Shown one piece after another: positions 26,627 through 35,209 of a stretch of DNA of 64,000 bases; positions within the stretch are counted from its first letter, which is position 1, and each line of letters opens with the position of its first letter. The stretch spans positions 1,989,806 through 2,053,805 of the forward strand of contig JAEPNP010000001.1 of the NCBI GenBank assembly GCA_017643395.1, given 5' to 3'. Below the pieces are notes generated by a model that searched no databases, had not been told where the DNA came from, and saw only the letters and a list, made by a program, of their open reading frames with translations. The position numbers were made by a program, and so were the translations under genes. Origin of the DNA: Rhodothermales bacterium. GTDB taxonomy: Bacteria > Bacteroidota > Rhodothermia > Rhodothermales > UBA10348.

Positions 26627-27301
26627 TCAGTCCTCCCAGATGTATTCAAATAGCAGCACGGCGCCGGTGATCACGACGCCGGAGAAGGCGACGATGATGC
26701 GCAGGCCGCCCGCGGCGCCGCTCCAGCCGCCCCCACCCTCCAGCGCGGCGGCAGACGCGCTTACCACAGTGAGCAGGAGCGGAAACAGCAGCGGAAACAG
26801 CAGAACGGGCAGGAGAGGGCCCCGGTTGGCTGCCCGCGCAATGATGGCCGACAGGAGGGTGGTAGCGCCGGCGAGCCCGAGGGAGCCGAGCGAGAGCACC
26901 GTGCCCAGCAGCACACCCTGGGCGACGTCCATGTTCAGCAGAATGACGAATCCGAACGTGGCGACCAGGTCCACCGCGAGCAGGAGCAGATAGGTAAACA
27001 GCAGTTTTCCGGCGTAGACCGCGGAGCCGGGCACATGCATGCGCAGGACCAGTGTGGTGCCTCCGTCCTCTTCAGCCACAAATCCACGTCCGAGCCCGAC
27101 GGCTGCGGAGAAAAACACCACGATCCAGAGCAGCCCGGACTGCATCTCAGGGCGCAACGTGCCGCGACCGACGGCGAGTGCCACTACAAGCAGGGAAGCG
27201 GCCACAAACACCAGGAGCATGTTGACCGCGTATCGTGTGCGGAATTCCAGCTCGATGTCTTTGCGGAGAACAGCCCAGGTGCCGGTTAGCCAGGAGCGCA
27301 T
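26627..27301 (-). CDS. ccmB: Heme exporter membrane subunit CcmB
   Basis: 224 residues from ATG 27301 (MRSWLTGTWAVLRKDIELEFRTRYAVNMLLVF); upstream in-frame codons belong to the intergenic region and murB. Six membrane segments. RKDIELEFRTR at the N-terminus, FVAEEDGGTTLVLRMHVPGSAVYAGKLLF and GLAGATTLLSAIIARAANRGPLLPVLLFPLLFPLLL are CcmB hallmarks. It forms an ABC transporter with the ATPase CcmA, but the gene just upstream is murB, so ccmA is not in this cluster. Confidence 0.93.
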   Translation of the reverse strand: MRSWLTGTWAVLRKDIELEFRTRYAVNMLLVFVAASLLVVALAVGRGTLRPEMQSGLLWIVVFFSAAVGLGRGFVAEEDGGTTLVLRMHVPGSAVYAGKLLFTYLLLLAVDLVATFGFVILLNMDVAQGVLLGTVLSLGSLGLAGATTLLSAIIARAANRGPLLPVLLFPLLFPLLLTVVSASAAALEGGGGWSGAAGGLRIIVAFSGVVITGAVLLFEYIWED

Positions 27302-27314
27302 GACCGGAAGATCG

Positions 27315-28253
27315 TCAGAACTCTCCGATGAAGGAAATCTCGGGTTCCAGCGCGTAGCCGGTTTCGCGCTCCACGGTTTCCTGGATCTGCGCAATCAGAC
27401 TGCGCACGTCCGAGGCAGTGGCCCCACCCCGGTTAATGAGGATGTTGGCATGTCGATGGGTAATCTCCGCGCCCCCGATCCGCGTGCCCTTCATGCCGCA
27501 GCCGTCGATCAGCCGGCCGGCGCCCACGCCCTCGATCTTTTTGAAGATGCTGCCGGCACTGGGCTCCGCATCGAGGGGCGGGTGCCGGGCGGCGCGCCAT
27601 TCCAGGTTCTCACGCATGATGCGTCGCATCCGGGCGACGTCGCCGGGCTCGAGTCGGAACGTGGCCTGCAGGACCACATCGTCCCGATAGTGCAGGATGG
27701 AGGTGTCATAGCCAAACTCGAAGTAGTCCACCCCCACCGTGCGGCGCGTGTTTTCCTCGGTCAGGATCTCGGCGTTCAGCACCACCTCCTCGATAAACAT
27801 GGTTCGCTCGCGGGCCGGGGCCGGTGCGAGGAAGTGCAGGTTCTGCCACAATGCACCACCAACCGTTGACGGGATGCCCACGTAGTGCTCCAGCCCGCTC
27901 AGGCCGGCGGCAACGGCCTGTTCGATGAGGTCCGGGTACATGACGCATCCGCTTTCGGCAGTGACGAACCCGTGCAACTTGTCGATCGCGTACCCGGTCG
28001 CAGCATTTCGGATTACGAGGCCCCGGAAGCCCCCGTCGCCGACGAGAATGTTCGCACCAAGGCCCAGCAGGAAATAGTCGATACCGGCCTCGCGTGCCGC
28101 GAGCAGCGCGCTCGCGAGCTCGTCCGCAGTGCGCGCCTCGTAATAGAGGTCGGCCGGGCCTCCGATCTTGAAGGTCGTGAAGGGGGCCAGCGTTACGTTC
28201 CGCTGCACGCGGTCCGGGCCAAGCGCGGCTATCAGGTCGGGATAAGAGTCCAT
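27315..28253 (-). CDS. murB: UDP-N-acetylenolpyruvoylglucosamine reductase
   Basis: 312 residues from ATG 28253 (MDSYPDLIAALGPDRVQRNVTLAPFTTFKIGGPADLYYE); an ATG 18 codons upstream is less likely. FAD-binding fold: TTFKIGGPA, FLLGLGANILVGDGGFRGLVI and YVGIPSTVGGALWQNLHF. The catalytic Ser lies in DAEPSAGSIFKK and the Glu in EPEISFIGEF at the end. It reduces enolpyruvyl-UDP-GlcNAc to UDP-MurNAc with NADPH. The long form with YVGIPSTVGG and an extra loop is type I-like. It precedes ccmB with 13 bases between, so the genes may share a transcript despite unrelated roles. Confidence 0.95.
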   Translation of the reverse strand: MDSYPDLIAALGPDRVQRNVTLAPFTTFKIGGPADLYYEARTADELASALLAAREAGIDYFLLGLGANILVGDGGFRGLVIRNAATGYAIDKLHGFVTAESGCVMYPDLIEQAVAAGLSGLEHYVGIPSTVGGALWQNLHFLAPAPARERTMFIEEVVLNAEILTEENTRRTVGVDYFEFGYDTSILHYRDDVVLQATFRLEPGDVARMRRIMRENLEWRAARHPPLDAEPSAGSIFKKIEGVGAGRLIDGCGMKGTRIGGAEITHRHANILINRGGATASDVRSLIAQIQETVERETGYALEPEISFIGEF

Positions 28254-28403
28254 CGCCCGCAAAACGCACCCTTGCGTGACGCGATCCCGCTCGTCGCGCG
28301 CCTTCACCGCTTGTCCGCACGGGTGGTGAAGCCTTCATGCGGTCCGCAACCCGGTCGATCGGCGGGCGGTACACGGGCATTGAACCAACAAGACCTCCCT
28401 GAA

Positions 28404-29240
28404 ATGGCCCAGAACCCCTATCCCAACCTGCAGCGCGCCATTGCCCGTATGGCGGGCTTTGGTGCCCTCTTTGTCATCGTTGCCGGGCTCGCCGGGGGCT
28501 GTATGACAACCAGCATCCGGTCCGGTGAGGGCGCCGTCAAGTACAGTGTCTTTGGCGGTACCGACCTGGAGAAACAGTATGGCGAAGGACTCCAGATCCA
28601 CGCACCCTGGGTGACCCTCTATCGCTACGATGCACGTGTGCAGGAGCAGCTGGAAGACATCACTGCGTTGTCGTCCAATGGTCTCGAGATCGGCATGGAT
28701 GCGTCCATTCGCTGGCGTCCGCTCGTAAACGATCTGCCGCAGCTGCACACTACGTACGGTGTGGACTACTATCGCAAGCTCGTGCAGCCGGAGCTGCGTA
28801 GCGCGGTGCGCGAGATCGTGGGCCAATACACGCCTGAGGAACTGTACTCCTCGCGTCGCACGGAGCTTCAGCAGCAGATTTTCCAGCGCGTAGCCGCTGC
28901 CGTCGAACCGCAGTTTGTGCAGGTGGACGCGGTCCTGATCCGCGACATTTCGTTGCCGGACCAGATCCGCATGGCCATCGAGAACAAGCTCAAGGAAGAG
29001 CAGGAAGCAGAGCGCTACCAGTTCACCATTGAGAAAGAGCGGCTGGAAGCGGAGCGCAAGGCCATCGAGGCGCAGGGTCAGGCCGAATACCAGCGCATCA
29101 TCACCGCCAGTTTGTCCAACCAGTTTCTGCGGTTCAAGGGGATCGAAGCCACCCAGCAGCTGGCCAATTCCGAGAACTCCAAGACGGTGATTGTCGGCGG
29201 CGGGGGCGATGGACTCCCGGTGATTCTGGGCAATCAATAG
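28404..29240 (+). CDS. SPFH/prohibitin-family membrane protein
   Basis: 278 residues from ATG 28404. One N-terminal hydrophobic helix (GFGALFVIVAGLAGGC) then an SPFH domain: VKYSVFGGTDLEKQYGEGLQIHAPWVTLYRYDARVQEQLEDITALSSNGLEIGMDASIRWRP and YRKLVQPELRSAVREIVGQYTPEELYSSRRTELQQQIFQ. A charged coiled coil spans about 195-230 (EEQEAERYQFTIEKERLEAERKAIEAQGQAEYQRI). The helix ends in GLAGGC, which resembles a lipobox, so lipidation is possible. Prohibitins assemble into membrane rings that act as scaffolds; the partner here is unknown. It is divergent from murB. Confidence 0.88.
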   Translation: MAQNPYPNLQRAIARMAGFGALFVIVAGLAGGCMTTSIRSGEGAVKYSVFGGTDLEKQYGEGLQIHAPWVTLYRYDARVQEQLEDITALSSNGLEIGMDASIRWRPLVNDLPQLHTTYGVDYYRKLVQPELRSAVREIVGQYTPEELYSSRRTELQQQIFQRVAAAVEPQFVQVDAVLIRDISLPDQIRMAIENKLKEEQEAERYQFTIEKERLEAERKAIEAQGQAEYQRIITASLSNQFLRFKGIEATQQLANSENSKTVIVGGGGDGLPVILGNQ

Positions 29241-29335
29241 CCTGATCGGCCCCTGGGGAGATTCCGGGAAATCCACCCGGATGCTTCGGGGCAGTTTTCC
29301 GTACCCAACCGCCGTCCTCTGCCGGTATCGGCACA

Positions 29336-29405
29336 ACCGTCGGGTAGACCGACGGTACCGTTCAGCCCGCGAATCGTCCCTGAGACGGTTCGCGGGCTCG
29401 TTTTT
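29336..29405 (+). terminator. Hairpin plus rho-independent terminator after the SPFH gene
   Basis: First hairpin: ACCGTCGG/CCGACGGT with a 5-base loop at 29336-29356. Second: AGCCCGCGAA at 29364-29373 pairs with TTCGCGGGCT at 29389-29398, followed by CG and five T residues. The second is the likely terminator. The stretch from 29241 to 29335 and from 29406 to 29487 shows no gene. Confidence 0.85.
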
Positions 29406-29487
29406 GCACCATCACCAAAATGTGCACGCCCGGAGGAGCGTAACGCCGCAACCACCTGGTTTAGTGTGTGGGGGTACTCTGGAAAAT

Positions 29488-29528
29488 TGTTTCACTTGTT
29501 GAAACAGATTTTGCCGAAACGCTATATT
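29488..29528 (+). promoter_or_regulatory. Sigma70-like promoter with overlapping dyad, upstream of susC
   Basis: A -35 TTGAAA (29499-29504), 18-bp spacer and -10 TATATT (29523-29528) lie about 160 bases before the susC start. A dyad TGTTTCA-N5-TGAAACA (29488-29506) covers the -35 element, as a repressor or activator site would. The 5' untranslated region includes a GCGC-TTCG-GCGC hairpin near 29571. Confidence 0.7.
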
Positions 29529-29689
29529 CCTGTGATTCGGTATCGAGTGTCCCCATAACCCACCCCCGGAGGCGCTTCGGCGCATCCACCTCCAGGACCA
29601 CACTTGGTATCCACTGGGCCTCCCCCGCAACTGGTTCGCCGGTAGCTCCCGCCCAGAAAGACGCAAACATCCACTCATCGGAAAACGCC

Positions 29690-32600
29690 ATGCTAAGAAA
29701 GCTACTGGCGGCGGCCTTCGTCGTCGTGCTGGCTCCATCTATCGCATTCGGTCAGGCCGTTATTACAGGAACGGTCACCGACGGTGACGGCGAGCCGCTT
29801 ATCGGCGCGAACGTTGTCATTGACGAGCTGGTCATCGGCTCGGCAACCGACCTTGACGGACGGTACACGTTCGAAGTACCTGCGGCGCAGGCACGCGGCC
29901 AAAATGTCGCGCTCCGCGCCAAGTTCGTCGGTTTCTCCCCGCAGACGCGGGTCATCACCCTCAACTCCGGCACCCAGACGCAGGATTTCGTCCTGACGTT
30001 CGACCGTCTTCGTCTCGACGAGGTCGTGGTGACCGGTGTGTCCTCCGCTACCCCGGCCAAGAAGCTGGCGTTCACGGTGGACAAACTCGACGCCTCCAAG
30101 GTTGAGCTCGCACCGGCCGCAAACGCCGTGCAGTCCATCCAGGGCAAAATCGCCGGCGCACAGATCACCCAGGCCTCCGGCCAGCCCGGTGACGGTGTGG
30201 CGGTTCGCCTGCGTGGCACGACTTCCCTGACAGGTTCTTCCGCTCCGATGTATATCGTGGACGGTGTGATCCTGACGGGCGGCCTTGCCGACATCGACGC
30301 ACTGGATATCGAGTCCATCGAAGTTGTGAAAGGAGCTGCTGCTTCTTCCCTCTACGGTGCTCGTGCCCAGAACGGTGTAATCCAGATCACCACCAAGCGT
30401 GGCGGAAACATCGCGTTCAACCAGACGCGCGTGACGGTTCGCAACGAGTTCGGCTCCAACAACCTGCAGTTCAGCGACTTCAAAGCCAACGAGGCCCACG
30501 ATCTTCTGATCGATGCCAATGGCAACTTCCTGAACCAGGATGGCGTCAAGAACACCTGCGACACGTGTCTCGCCAGCGGCTACGGCCCGGGCGTTGAGAT
30601 CGATCGTCTGTCGGGTACCGACACCCCGGTGTCGTTCTACGACAATCCGTACTCCGCCTCCGGCGCGCTGACGAACAACTTCGACGAGTTCTTCACGCCT
30701 GGCGACACGTACACGAACTACATCTCGGTCAGCCAGAACAGCGCGAAGACCAACTTCCACGCATCGTTCACCAACTTCCAGGAAGGCGGAATTCTTCCCG
30801 GAATGGACGGATACAACCGGAAGAGCTTCCGCGTCAACCTGGACCACCGCATCAGCGACGACGTGCAGCTGTCAACGTCGACCTACTATGCGGGTGCCAC
30901 CCGTGACGTGCCCCGGTCCTCGGGCTTCAATCCGTTCTTCGGACTGATGTTTACCAACCCGCTGACTAGCCTCTCCCGTCGTGACGACAACGGCAACCTG
31001 CTGGTACAGGCAGACCCGCTGTCCGTCGAGGAGAACCCGCTCTACGTCATCGAGAACGTGGACACCGAAGATCGCGATTCGCGCATCCTTGGTAACGCCC
31101 GTCTGCGCTACGAGCCCACCGACTGGCTCAACCTGGAAGGCAACGTGAGCTACGACCGCCGCGATTCGGACTTCCTCCGCTTCGCAGACCGCGGCACCGA
31201 GTCCATCGACCCGTCCAACTTCAACGACGGTCAAATCCTGCGCTCCAACACCATCAGCGAGGCGCTCAATGCCGACCTGACCGTGTCGCTGCAGCAGACC
31301 TTTGACCAGTTGACGGCTCGCGGCCAATTCAAGTACCAGGCCGAGTCCACCGACTTCATCACGCAGTCGATCACGGGTAACACCCTGACGTCCGAAGGCA
31401 TCGCCGACTTCTCGAACGTGAACGGCGACAAGATCGTCTCCTCGAACGAGCGTACGATTCGCCTCGACGGCCTGTATGCCACCGGTGGCATCGACTTCGC
31501 CGACAAGTACATCGCAGACGTGCTGATTCGCCGCGACGGTTCCAGCCTGTTCGGTGCCGAAGAGCGCTGGCAGACCTACTACCGCGTGTCCGGTGCATGG
31601 CGCGTGAGCGAAGAGTCGTTCTACCCGTTCGGCGACTGGATGGAAGAGTTCAAGCTGCGCTTCTCGCAGGGTACGGCCGGCGGCCGTCCTGGCTTCGAAG
31701 CCCAGTACGAGACCTTCACGCTGTCCAGCGGGCAGCTGTCGAAAGGCACCCTGGGTAACGCCTTCCTGAAGCCTGAGCTGCAGACCGAGCAGGAGTTCGG
31801 TGTGGAGATGGGCATCATGAATCGCATCAGCGCGAGCCTTGTGTACGCCAACGCGAAAGTGGAAGACCAGCTGCTGGTCGTGCCGCTTCCGGGCTACTTC
31901 GGCTTCGGTTCGCAGTGGCAGAACGCCGGTACGATCGAGTCCAACACGATCGAGGCCTCCCTGGACTTCAATGTCTTCAGCGACCGCAACAAGTCGCTCG
32001 ACATCGGCATCGTGTATGACCGCACGAACCAGGAGATCACCGAGTTCAACACGAACCCGTACAAGACGGGCCCGAGCTCCGCGTTCTACTACCGCAACGG
32101 CGAGACCATCGGCGCCATGTACGGCATCCACTTCCTGACGGACGTCAGCGAGCTGGCCGAGCAGACGCTGCAGGATGGCTCCGCCGCCACGACAGGTCGC
32201 GGTGTGCCGACTGGCTTCCAGGCCAGCGCCTTCCAGACCAACGACGACGGCCTGCTCGTGCCGGTAGGCATCGGCAACAGCTACACCGACGGCTTCGCCA
32301 AGGGCCTCTGGGGCAACCGGGTTGATGTCGACGGCGACGGCGACGGCGACATGCTGTTCGGCATGCCGATCAAAGAGGTCAACGACGAAGGTCAGAACTT
32401 CCAGCAGATCGGAGACGTGCTGCCGGACTTCAACCTCGGCTTCTCGACCAACTTCTCCTTCAAGGGCTTCTCGGCGTACATGCTGTGGAACGCTCAGGTT
32501 GGAGGCGACATCTACAACTTCACCAAGCAGTGGGCCTATCGTGACGGACGTCACCAGGACCAGGATCAGCTTGGCAAGGCTGACGGCGACAAGAAGCCGG

Positions 32601-32911
32601 CTCAGTACTACGAAGCACTCTACGATGCTACCGCAGTCAACGACTGGTACATCGAAGACGGCACGTACCTGAAGCTGCGCGAGCTCTCCGTGGGCTACCG
32701 CGTGCCGCGTCAGCGTCTGCAGAGCTGGTTTGGCAACTCGATCGCCGGCCTCTCGGTCAACCTGATCGGGCGCAACTTGCTGACGTTCACCGACTACTCC
32801 GGATTTGATCCGGACGTCGGCGAAGGCAGCGATGCCACCCTGTTCCGCTTCGACGGCTTCGAGTATCCGAAGTACCGGACCTTCACGGGTCGCGTCGAAA
32901 TCCAGTTCTAG
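29690..32911 (+). CDS. SusC/RagA-family TonB-linked outer-membrane transporter
   Basis: 1073 residues from ATG 29690; the open frame continues upstream through promoter and leader and is not coding there. Signal peptide MLRKLLAAAFVVVLAPSIAFGQ, then a carboxypeptidase-regulatory-like domain (ITGTVTDGDGEPLIGANVVIDELVIGSATDLDGRYTFEVP, about 25-110), a plug domain (QSIQGKIAGAQITQASGQPGDGVAVRLRGTTSLTGSSAPMYIVDGVILTG and SIEVVKGAAASSLYGARAQNGVIQITTKRG, about 130-245), and a long beta-barrel ending EYPKYRTFTGRVEIQF with terminal Phe. It imports a ligand captured by its SusD partner downstream; the substrate is not evident. A TonB box is not obvious near DEVVVTG. Confidence 0.95.
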   Translation: MLRKLLAAAFVVVLAPSIAFGQAVITGTVTDGDGEPLIGANVVIDELVIGSATDLDGRYTFEVPAAQARGQNVALRAKFVGFSPQTRVITLNSGTQTQDFVLTFDRLRLDEVVVTGVSSATPAKKLAFTVDKLDASKVELAPAANAVQSIQGKIAGAQITQASGQPGDGVAVRLRGTTSLTGSSAPMYIVDGVILTGGLADIDALDIESIEVVKGAAASSLYGARAQNGVIQITTKRGGNIAFNQTRVTVRNEFGSNNLQFSDFKANEAHDLLIDANGNFLNQDGVKNTCDTCLASGYGPGVEIDRLSGTDTPVSFYDNPYSASGALTNNFDEFFTPGDTYTNYISVSQNSAKTNFHASFTNFQEGGILPGMDGYNRKSFRVNLDHRISDDVQLSTSTYYAGATRDVPRSSGFNPFFGLMFTNPLTSLSRRDDNGNLLVQADPLSVEENPLYVIENVDTEDRDSRILGNARLRYEPTDWLNLEGNVSYDRRDSDFLRFADRGTESIDPSNFNDGQILRSNTISEALNADLTVSLQQTFDQLTARGQFKYQAESTDFITQSITGNTLTSEGIADFSNVNGDKIVSSNERTIRLDGLYATGGIDFADKYIADVLIRRDGSSLFGAEERWQTYYRVSGAWRVSEESFYPFGDWMEEFKLRFSQGTAGGRPGFEAQYETFTLSSGQLSKGTLGNAFLKPELQTEQEFGVEMGIMNRISASLVYANAKVEDQLLVVPLPGYFGFGSQWQNAGTIESNTIEASLDFNVFSDRNKSLDIGIVYDRTNQEITEFNTNPYKTGPSSAFYYRNGETIGAMYGIHFLTDVSELAEQTLQDGSAATTGRGVPTGFQASAFQTNDDGLLVPVGIGNSYTDGFAKGLWGNRVDVDGDGDGDMLFGMPIKEVNDEGQNFQQIGDVLPDFNLGFSTNFSFKGFSAYMLWNAQVGGDIYNFTKQWAYRDGRHQDQDQLGKADGDKKPAQYYEALYDATAVNDWYIEDGTYLKLRELSVGYRVPRQRLQSWFGNSIAGLSVNLIGRNLLTFTDYSGFDPDVGEGSDATLFRFDGFEYPKYRTFTGRVEIQF

Positions 32912-32920
32912 TTGCCCTGG

Positions 32921-32946
32921 AGCCGGGCCGCTGCGGCGGCCCGGCT
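32921..32946 (+). promoter_or_regulatory. Intercistronic hairpin between susC and susD
   Basis: AGCCGGGCCG pairs perfectly with CGGCCCGGCT around a six-base loop. No T-tract follows, so it is more likely an mRNA-stabilising or partial-termination element that sets the susC to susD ratio than a full terminator. Confidence 0.6.
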
Positions 32947-32998
32947 ACCCGGTCACTCTTGACCAAGGCAACCAAGCAAACTGCTTAAGAGGAAACAC

Positions 32999-34630
32999 AT
33001 GAAGTTCCGTTTCACTATTGGCCTGGCCGTCGTGCTCATGTTTGGGCTCACGGCCTGCCAGGATCTCTCTGTAGAGAATCCGAACAACCCGGACCGGACC
33101 AAGGCTCTGGCGTCCCCGCAGGACGTTGAGAAGCTGGCGTCCGATACGTTTACTGACTACTGGGCCTCCATGCAGTGGTCTTCCCGGTCCATGCCGTGGT
33201 CGACCATTGCTGACGAGATCTCCAGCTCCTGGGCCAACTGGGGCATGCGCGACATGTCCTCCGAGCCGCGCATCGCGTGGAACAACGACCCGGCCTACAA
33301 CCGTGAGGAAATGACCGAATCCCCGTGGTTCGGCTCCTACGGCTGTATCTCCAATGCGGCTGACGCCCTGATTGCCGTCGAAGGCAACGAGGCGCTGTAC
33401 GAGTCGCAGGGCATCGACACGAACCGCATCAAGGCGTTCGCCAAGATGAACCTGGGCCTGTGCCTGGGCAACCTGGCAACCCGCTTTGACCGCGCGTTCA
33501 TCGTTGATGAGACCACCGACCTGGAGGCAGTTGCTCTCGGTCAGGTCGAGCTGGAGCTCGCTCCGTACACGGAAGTCCGTGACGCAGCGATCGCCAAGAT
33601 CGACGAGGCCATTGCCATTGCTTCTTCCAACGCGTTCACCATCACGGACGCCGAGGACTGGGTATTCGGTCTGACGGTTGACAACAACGACCTCGTTCGT
33701 ATCTCGAACTCGTTCGTGGCACGCATCATGGCCTCGAATGCTCGCACCACGGAAGAGCGCGCCGCAGTGGACTGGGGTGAAGTCATTCGACGTGTGGATG
33801 CCGGCATCACCGAGGACTTTGCTCCGATCGGTGACGACAACGGCGACATTCGCGAGTGGGACGCCATGAAGTTCTACGGCCAGGAGCATCGCACCTGGGC
33901 GCGCGCTGACTACCGCTCGATCGGTCCCGCCGACGAGTCCGGTGGATACGCGACCTGGCTTGCCACGCCGACTTCGTCCCGGAACGTGTACTCCGGTCTG
34001 ACCACGCAGGACCGTCGCATCATGGGTGCCGGCGGCCCCGAAGAAAGCGGCAGCTACTTCCGCTATGTGGGCGTTCCTGGTCCGTTCCCGTCCTCGCGCG
34101 GTACGTACCACTACAGCTCGCACACGCACAACCGCTTCAAGCCGTACCAGGAAAACAACGCCAACGGTGTCATGACGCACATGACCAAGGCCGAGATGGA
34201 CCTGTACAAGGCTGAGGGTCTGCTTCGCACCGGCGGTTCCGCCGCTACGGTTGCACAGCTGATCAACAACACGCGTGTTGCCAACGGCGAACTGCCGCCG
34301 GCAACGGCATCGACTCCCGCCGGCTCGCCGGGTGACGGATCATGGAGAAACACCGAGATCCACATCAACGGCACGCTCTGGGGATACCTGATGCACGAGT
34401 TCCGCATGGAGACCTTCGCAACCGCAGGTGCGCTGGCATACGCCAACGACCGCGGCTGGGGAGACCTCGTGCAGGGAACGCCGCTGCACTACCCCGTACC
34501 GGGCGCCGAGCTTGAGACGCTTGGTCTCGACAACTACACCTTTGGCGGTGTAGGCGGCCCGAGCGCTGCGCCTAAGAACAAGGCGGATCGCTACCTGGCC
34601 ATCGAGGAGCGCAACGTACGCGTCAAGTAA
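32999..34630 (+). CDS. SusD/RagB-family surface lipoprotein
   Basis: 543 residues, a lipoprotein with lipobox LTAC after MKFRFTIGLAVVLMFG; the mature part starts CQDLSVENPNNPDRTKAL, typical for SusD. A purine-rich AGAGGAAACAC gives a fair ribosome site. Helical TPR-type scaffold with YRSIG, LTTQDRRIM and the C-terminal RMTKAEMDLYKAEGLLRTG-like segment (here MTKAEMDLYKAEGLLRTGGSAATVAQLINNTRVANGELPP). SusD lids capture the ligand over the SusC barrel. It lies 87 bases after susC, with a hairpin in the gap. The order susC-susD is standard. Confidence 0.93.
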   Translation: MKFRFTIGLAVVLMFGLTACQDLSVENPNNPDRTKALASPQDVEKLASDTFTDYWASMQWSSRSMPWSTIADEISSSWANWGMRDMSSEPRIAWNNDPAYNREEMTESPWFGSYGCISNAADALIAVEGNEALYESQGIDTNRIKAFAKMNLGLCLGNLATRFDRAFIVDETTDLEAVALGQVELELAPYTEVRDAAIAKIDEAIAIASSNAFTITDAEDWVFGLTVDNNDLVRISNSFVARIMASNARTTEERAAVDWGEVIRRVDAGITEDFAPIGDDNGDIREWDAMKFYGQEHRTWARADYRSIGPADESGGYATWLATPTSSRNVYSGLTTQDRRIMGAGGPEESGSYFRYVGVPGPFPSSRGTYHYSSHTHNRFKPYQENNANGVMTHMTKAEMDLYKAEGLLRTGGSAATVAQLINNTRVANGELPPATASTPAGSPGDGSWRNTEIHINGTLWGYLMHEFRMETFATAGALAYANDRGWGDLVQGTPLHYPVPGAELETLGLDNYTFGGVGGPSAAPKNKADRYLAIEERNVRVK

Positions 34631-34656
34631 CCCCGGTTACTTGCTGATTTCTCTGG

Positions 34657-34698
34657 AGAGGGCCGGGCGGCTTGGTCGTCCCGGCCCTCTTCCGTTTT
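34657..34698 (+). terminator. Terminator after susD
   Basis: AGAGGGCCGGG (34657-34667) pairs with CCCGGCCCTCT (34680-34690), then TCCGTTTT. A strong 11-bp stem with a short T-tract. The gene after it begins at 34718, so some read-through into the lipoprotein genes is plausible. Confidence 0.75.
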
Positions 34699-34717
34699 CC
34701 CCCAAACCCGGAGAACC

Positions 34718-35209
34718 ATGAGACCCCGTTTTTTTCTTCTGATTGCACTGATGGCGTTTCCGGTAGTGCTTGCCGGCTGCGCGAGTTCCGGAAACACCGG
34801 CGCTCGGCAGAGCCAGGTCAGGGCCAATCTGGGCACGGCCGCGCGATCGACGCTGGTCAACGAGACCGTGCAGATCCTGACGTCCCGGTACGGCTACAAC
34901 ATGCTCCGCACGGTGATGGACACCGAGGACATGCGATTCGAAACCGACTGGAAGCAGGAGTCGGCGCTCGCCGATGAGAAGGATCAGGGCTACACGCACG
35001 CCCGAACCAAGATTACGGTCACGGCCCGGCCGCGTAATCGCTCCACGTCGGGCTCGCAGAACCTGGCCGTGAACTTTGTGGCCGAAACCCAGGTCTTGCC
35101 GTTCGGCAATGAGGTCTGGATTTCCATCGAGCCGACCGACGAACGAAAGGACGCGCTCCGCCAGATTTCCACGTACCTTCGCCGCACGTACCAGACTGCG
35201 ATGCGATGA
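34718..35209 (+). CDS. Small hypothetical lipoprotein
   Basis: 163 residues. Signal MRPRFFLLIALMAFPVVLAGCASSG with a perfect lipobox LAGC. The mature domain holds RSTLVNETVQILTSRYGYNMLRTVMDTEDMRFETDWKQES, then beta strands (ARTKITVTARPRNRSTSGSQNLAVNFVAETQV, NEVWISIEPTDERKDALRQISTYLRRTYQTAM). No family recognised. GGAGA precedes the ATG. It overlaps the carboxypeptidase gene by ATGA, so the two are co-translated and probably sit together on the outer membrane. Confidence 0.82.
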   Translation: MRPRFFLLIALMAFPVVLAGCASSGNTGARQSQVRANLGTAARSTLVNETVQILTSRYGYNMLRTVMDTEDMRFETDWKQESALADEKDQGYTHARTKITVTARPRNRSTSGSQNLAVNFVAETQVLPFGNEVWISIEPTDERKDALRQISTYLRRTYQTAMR

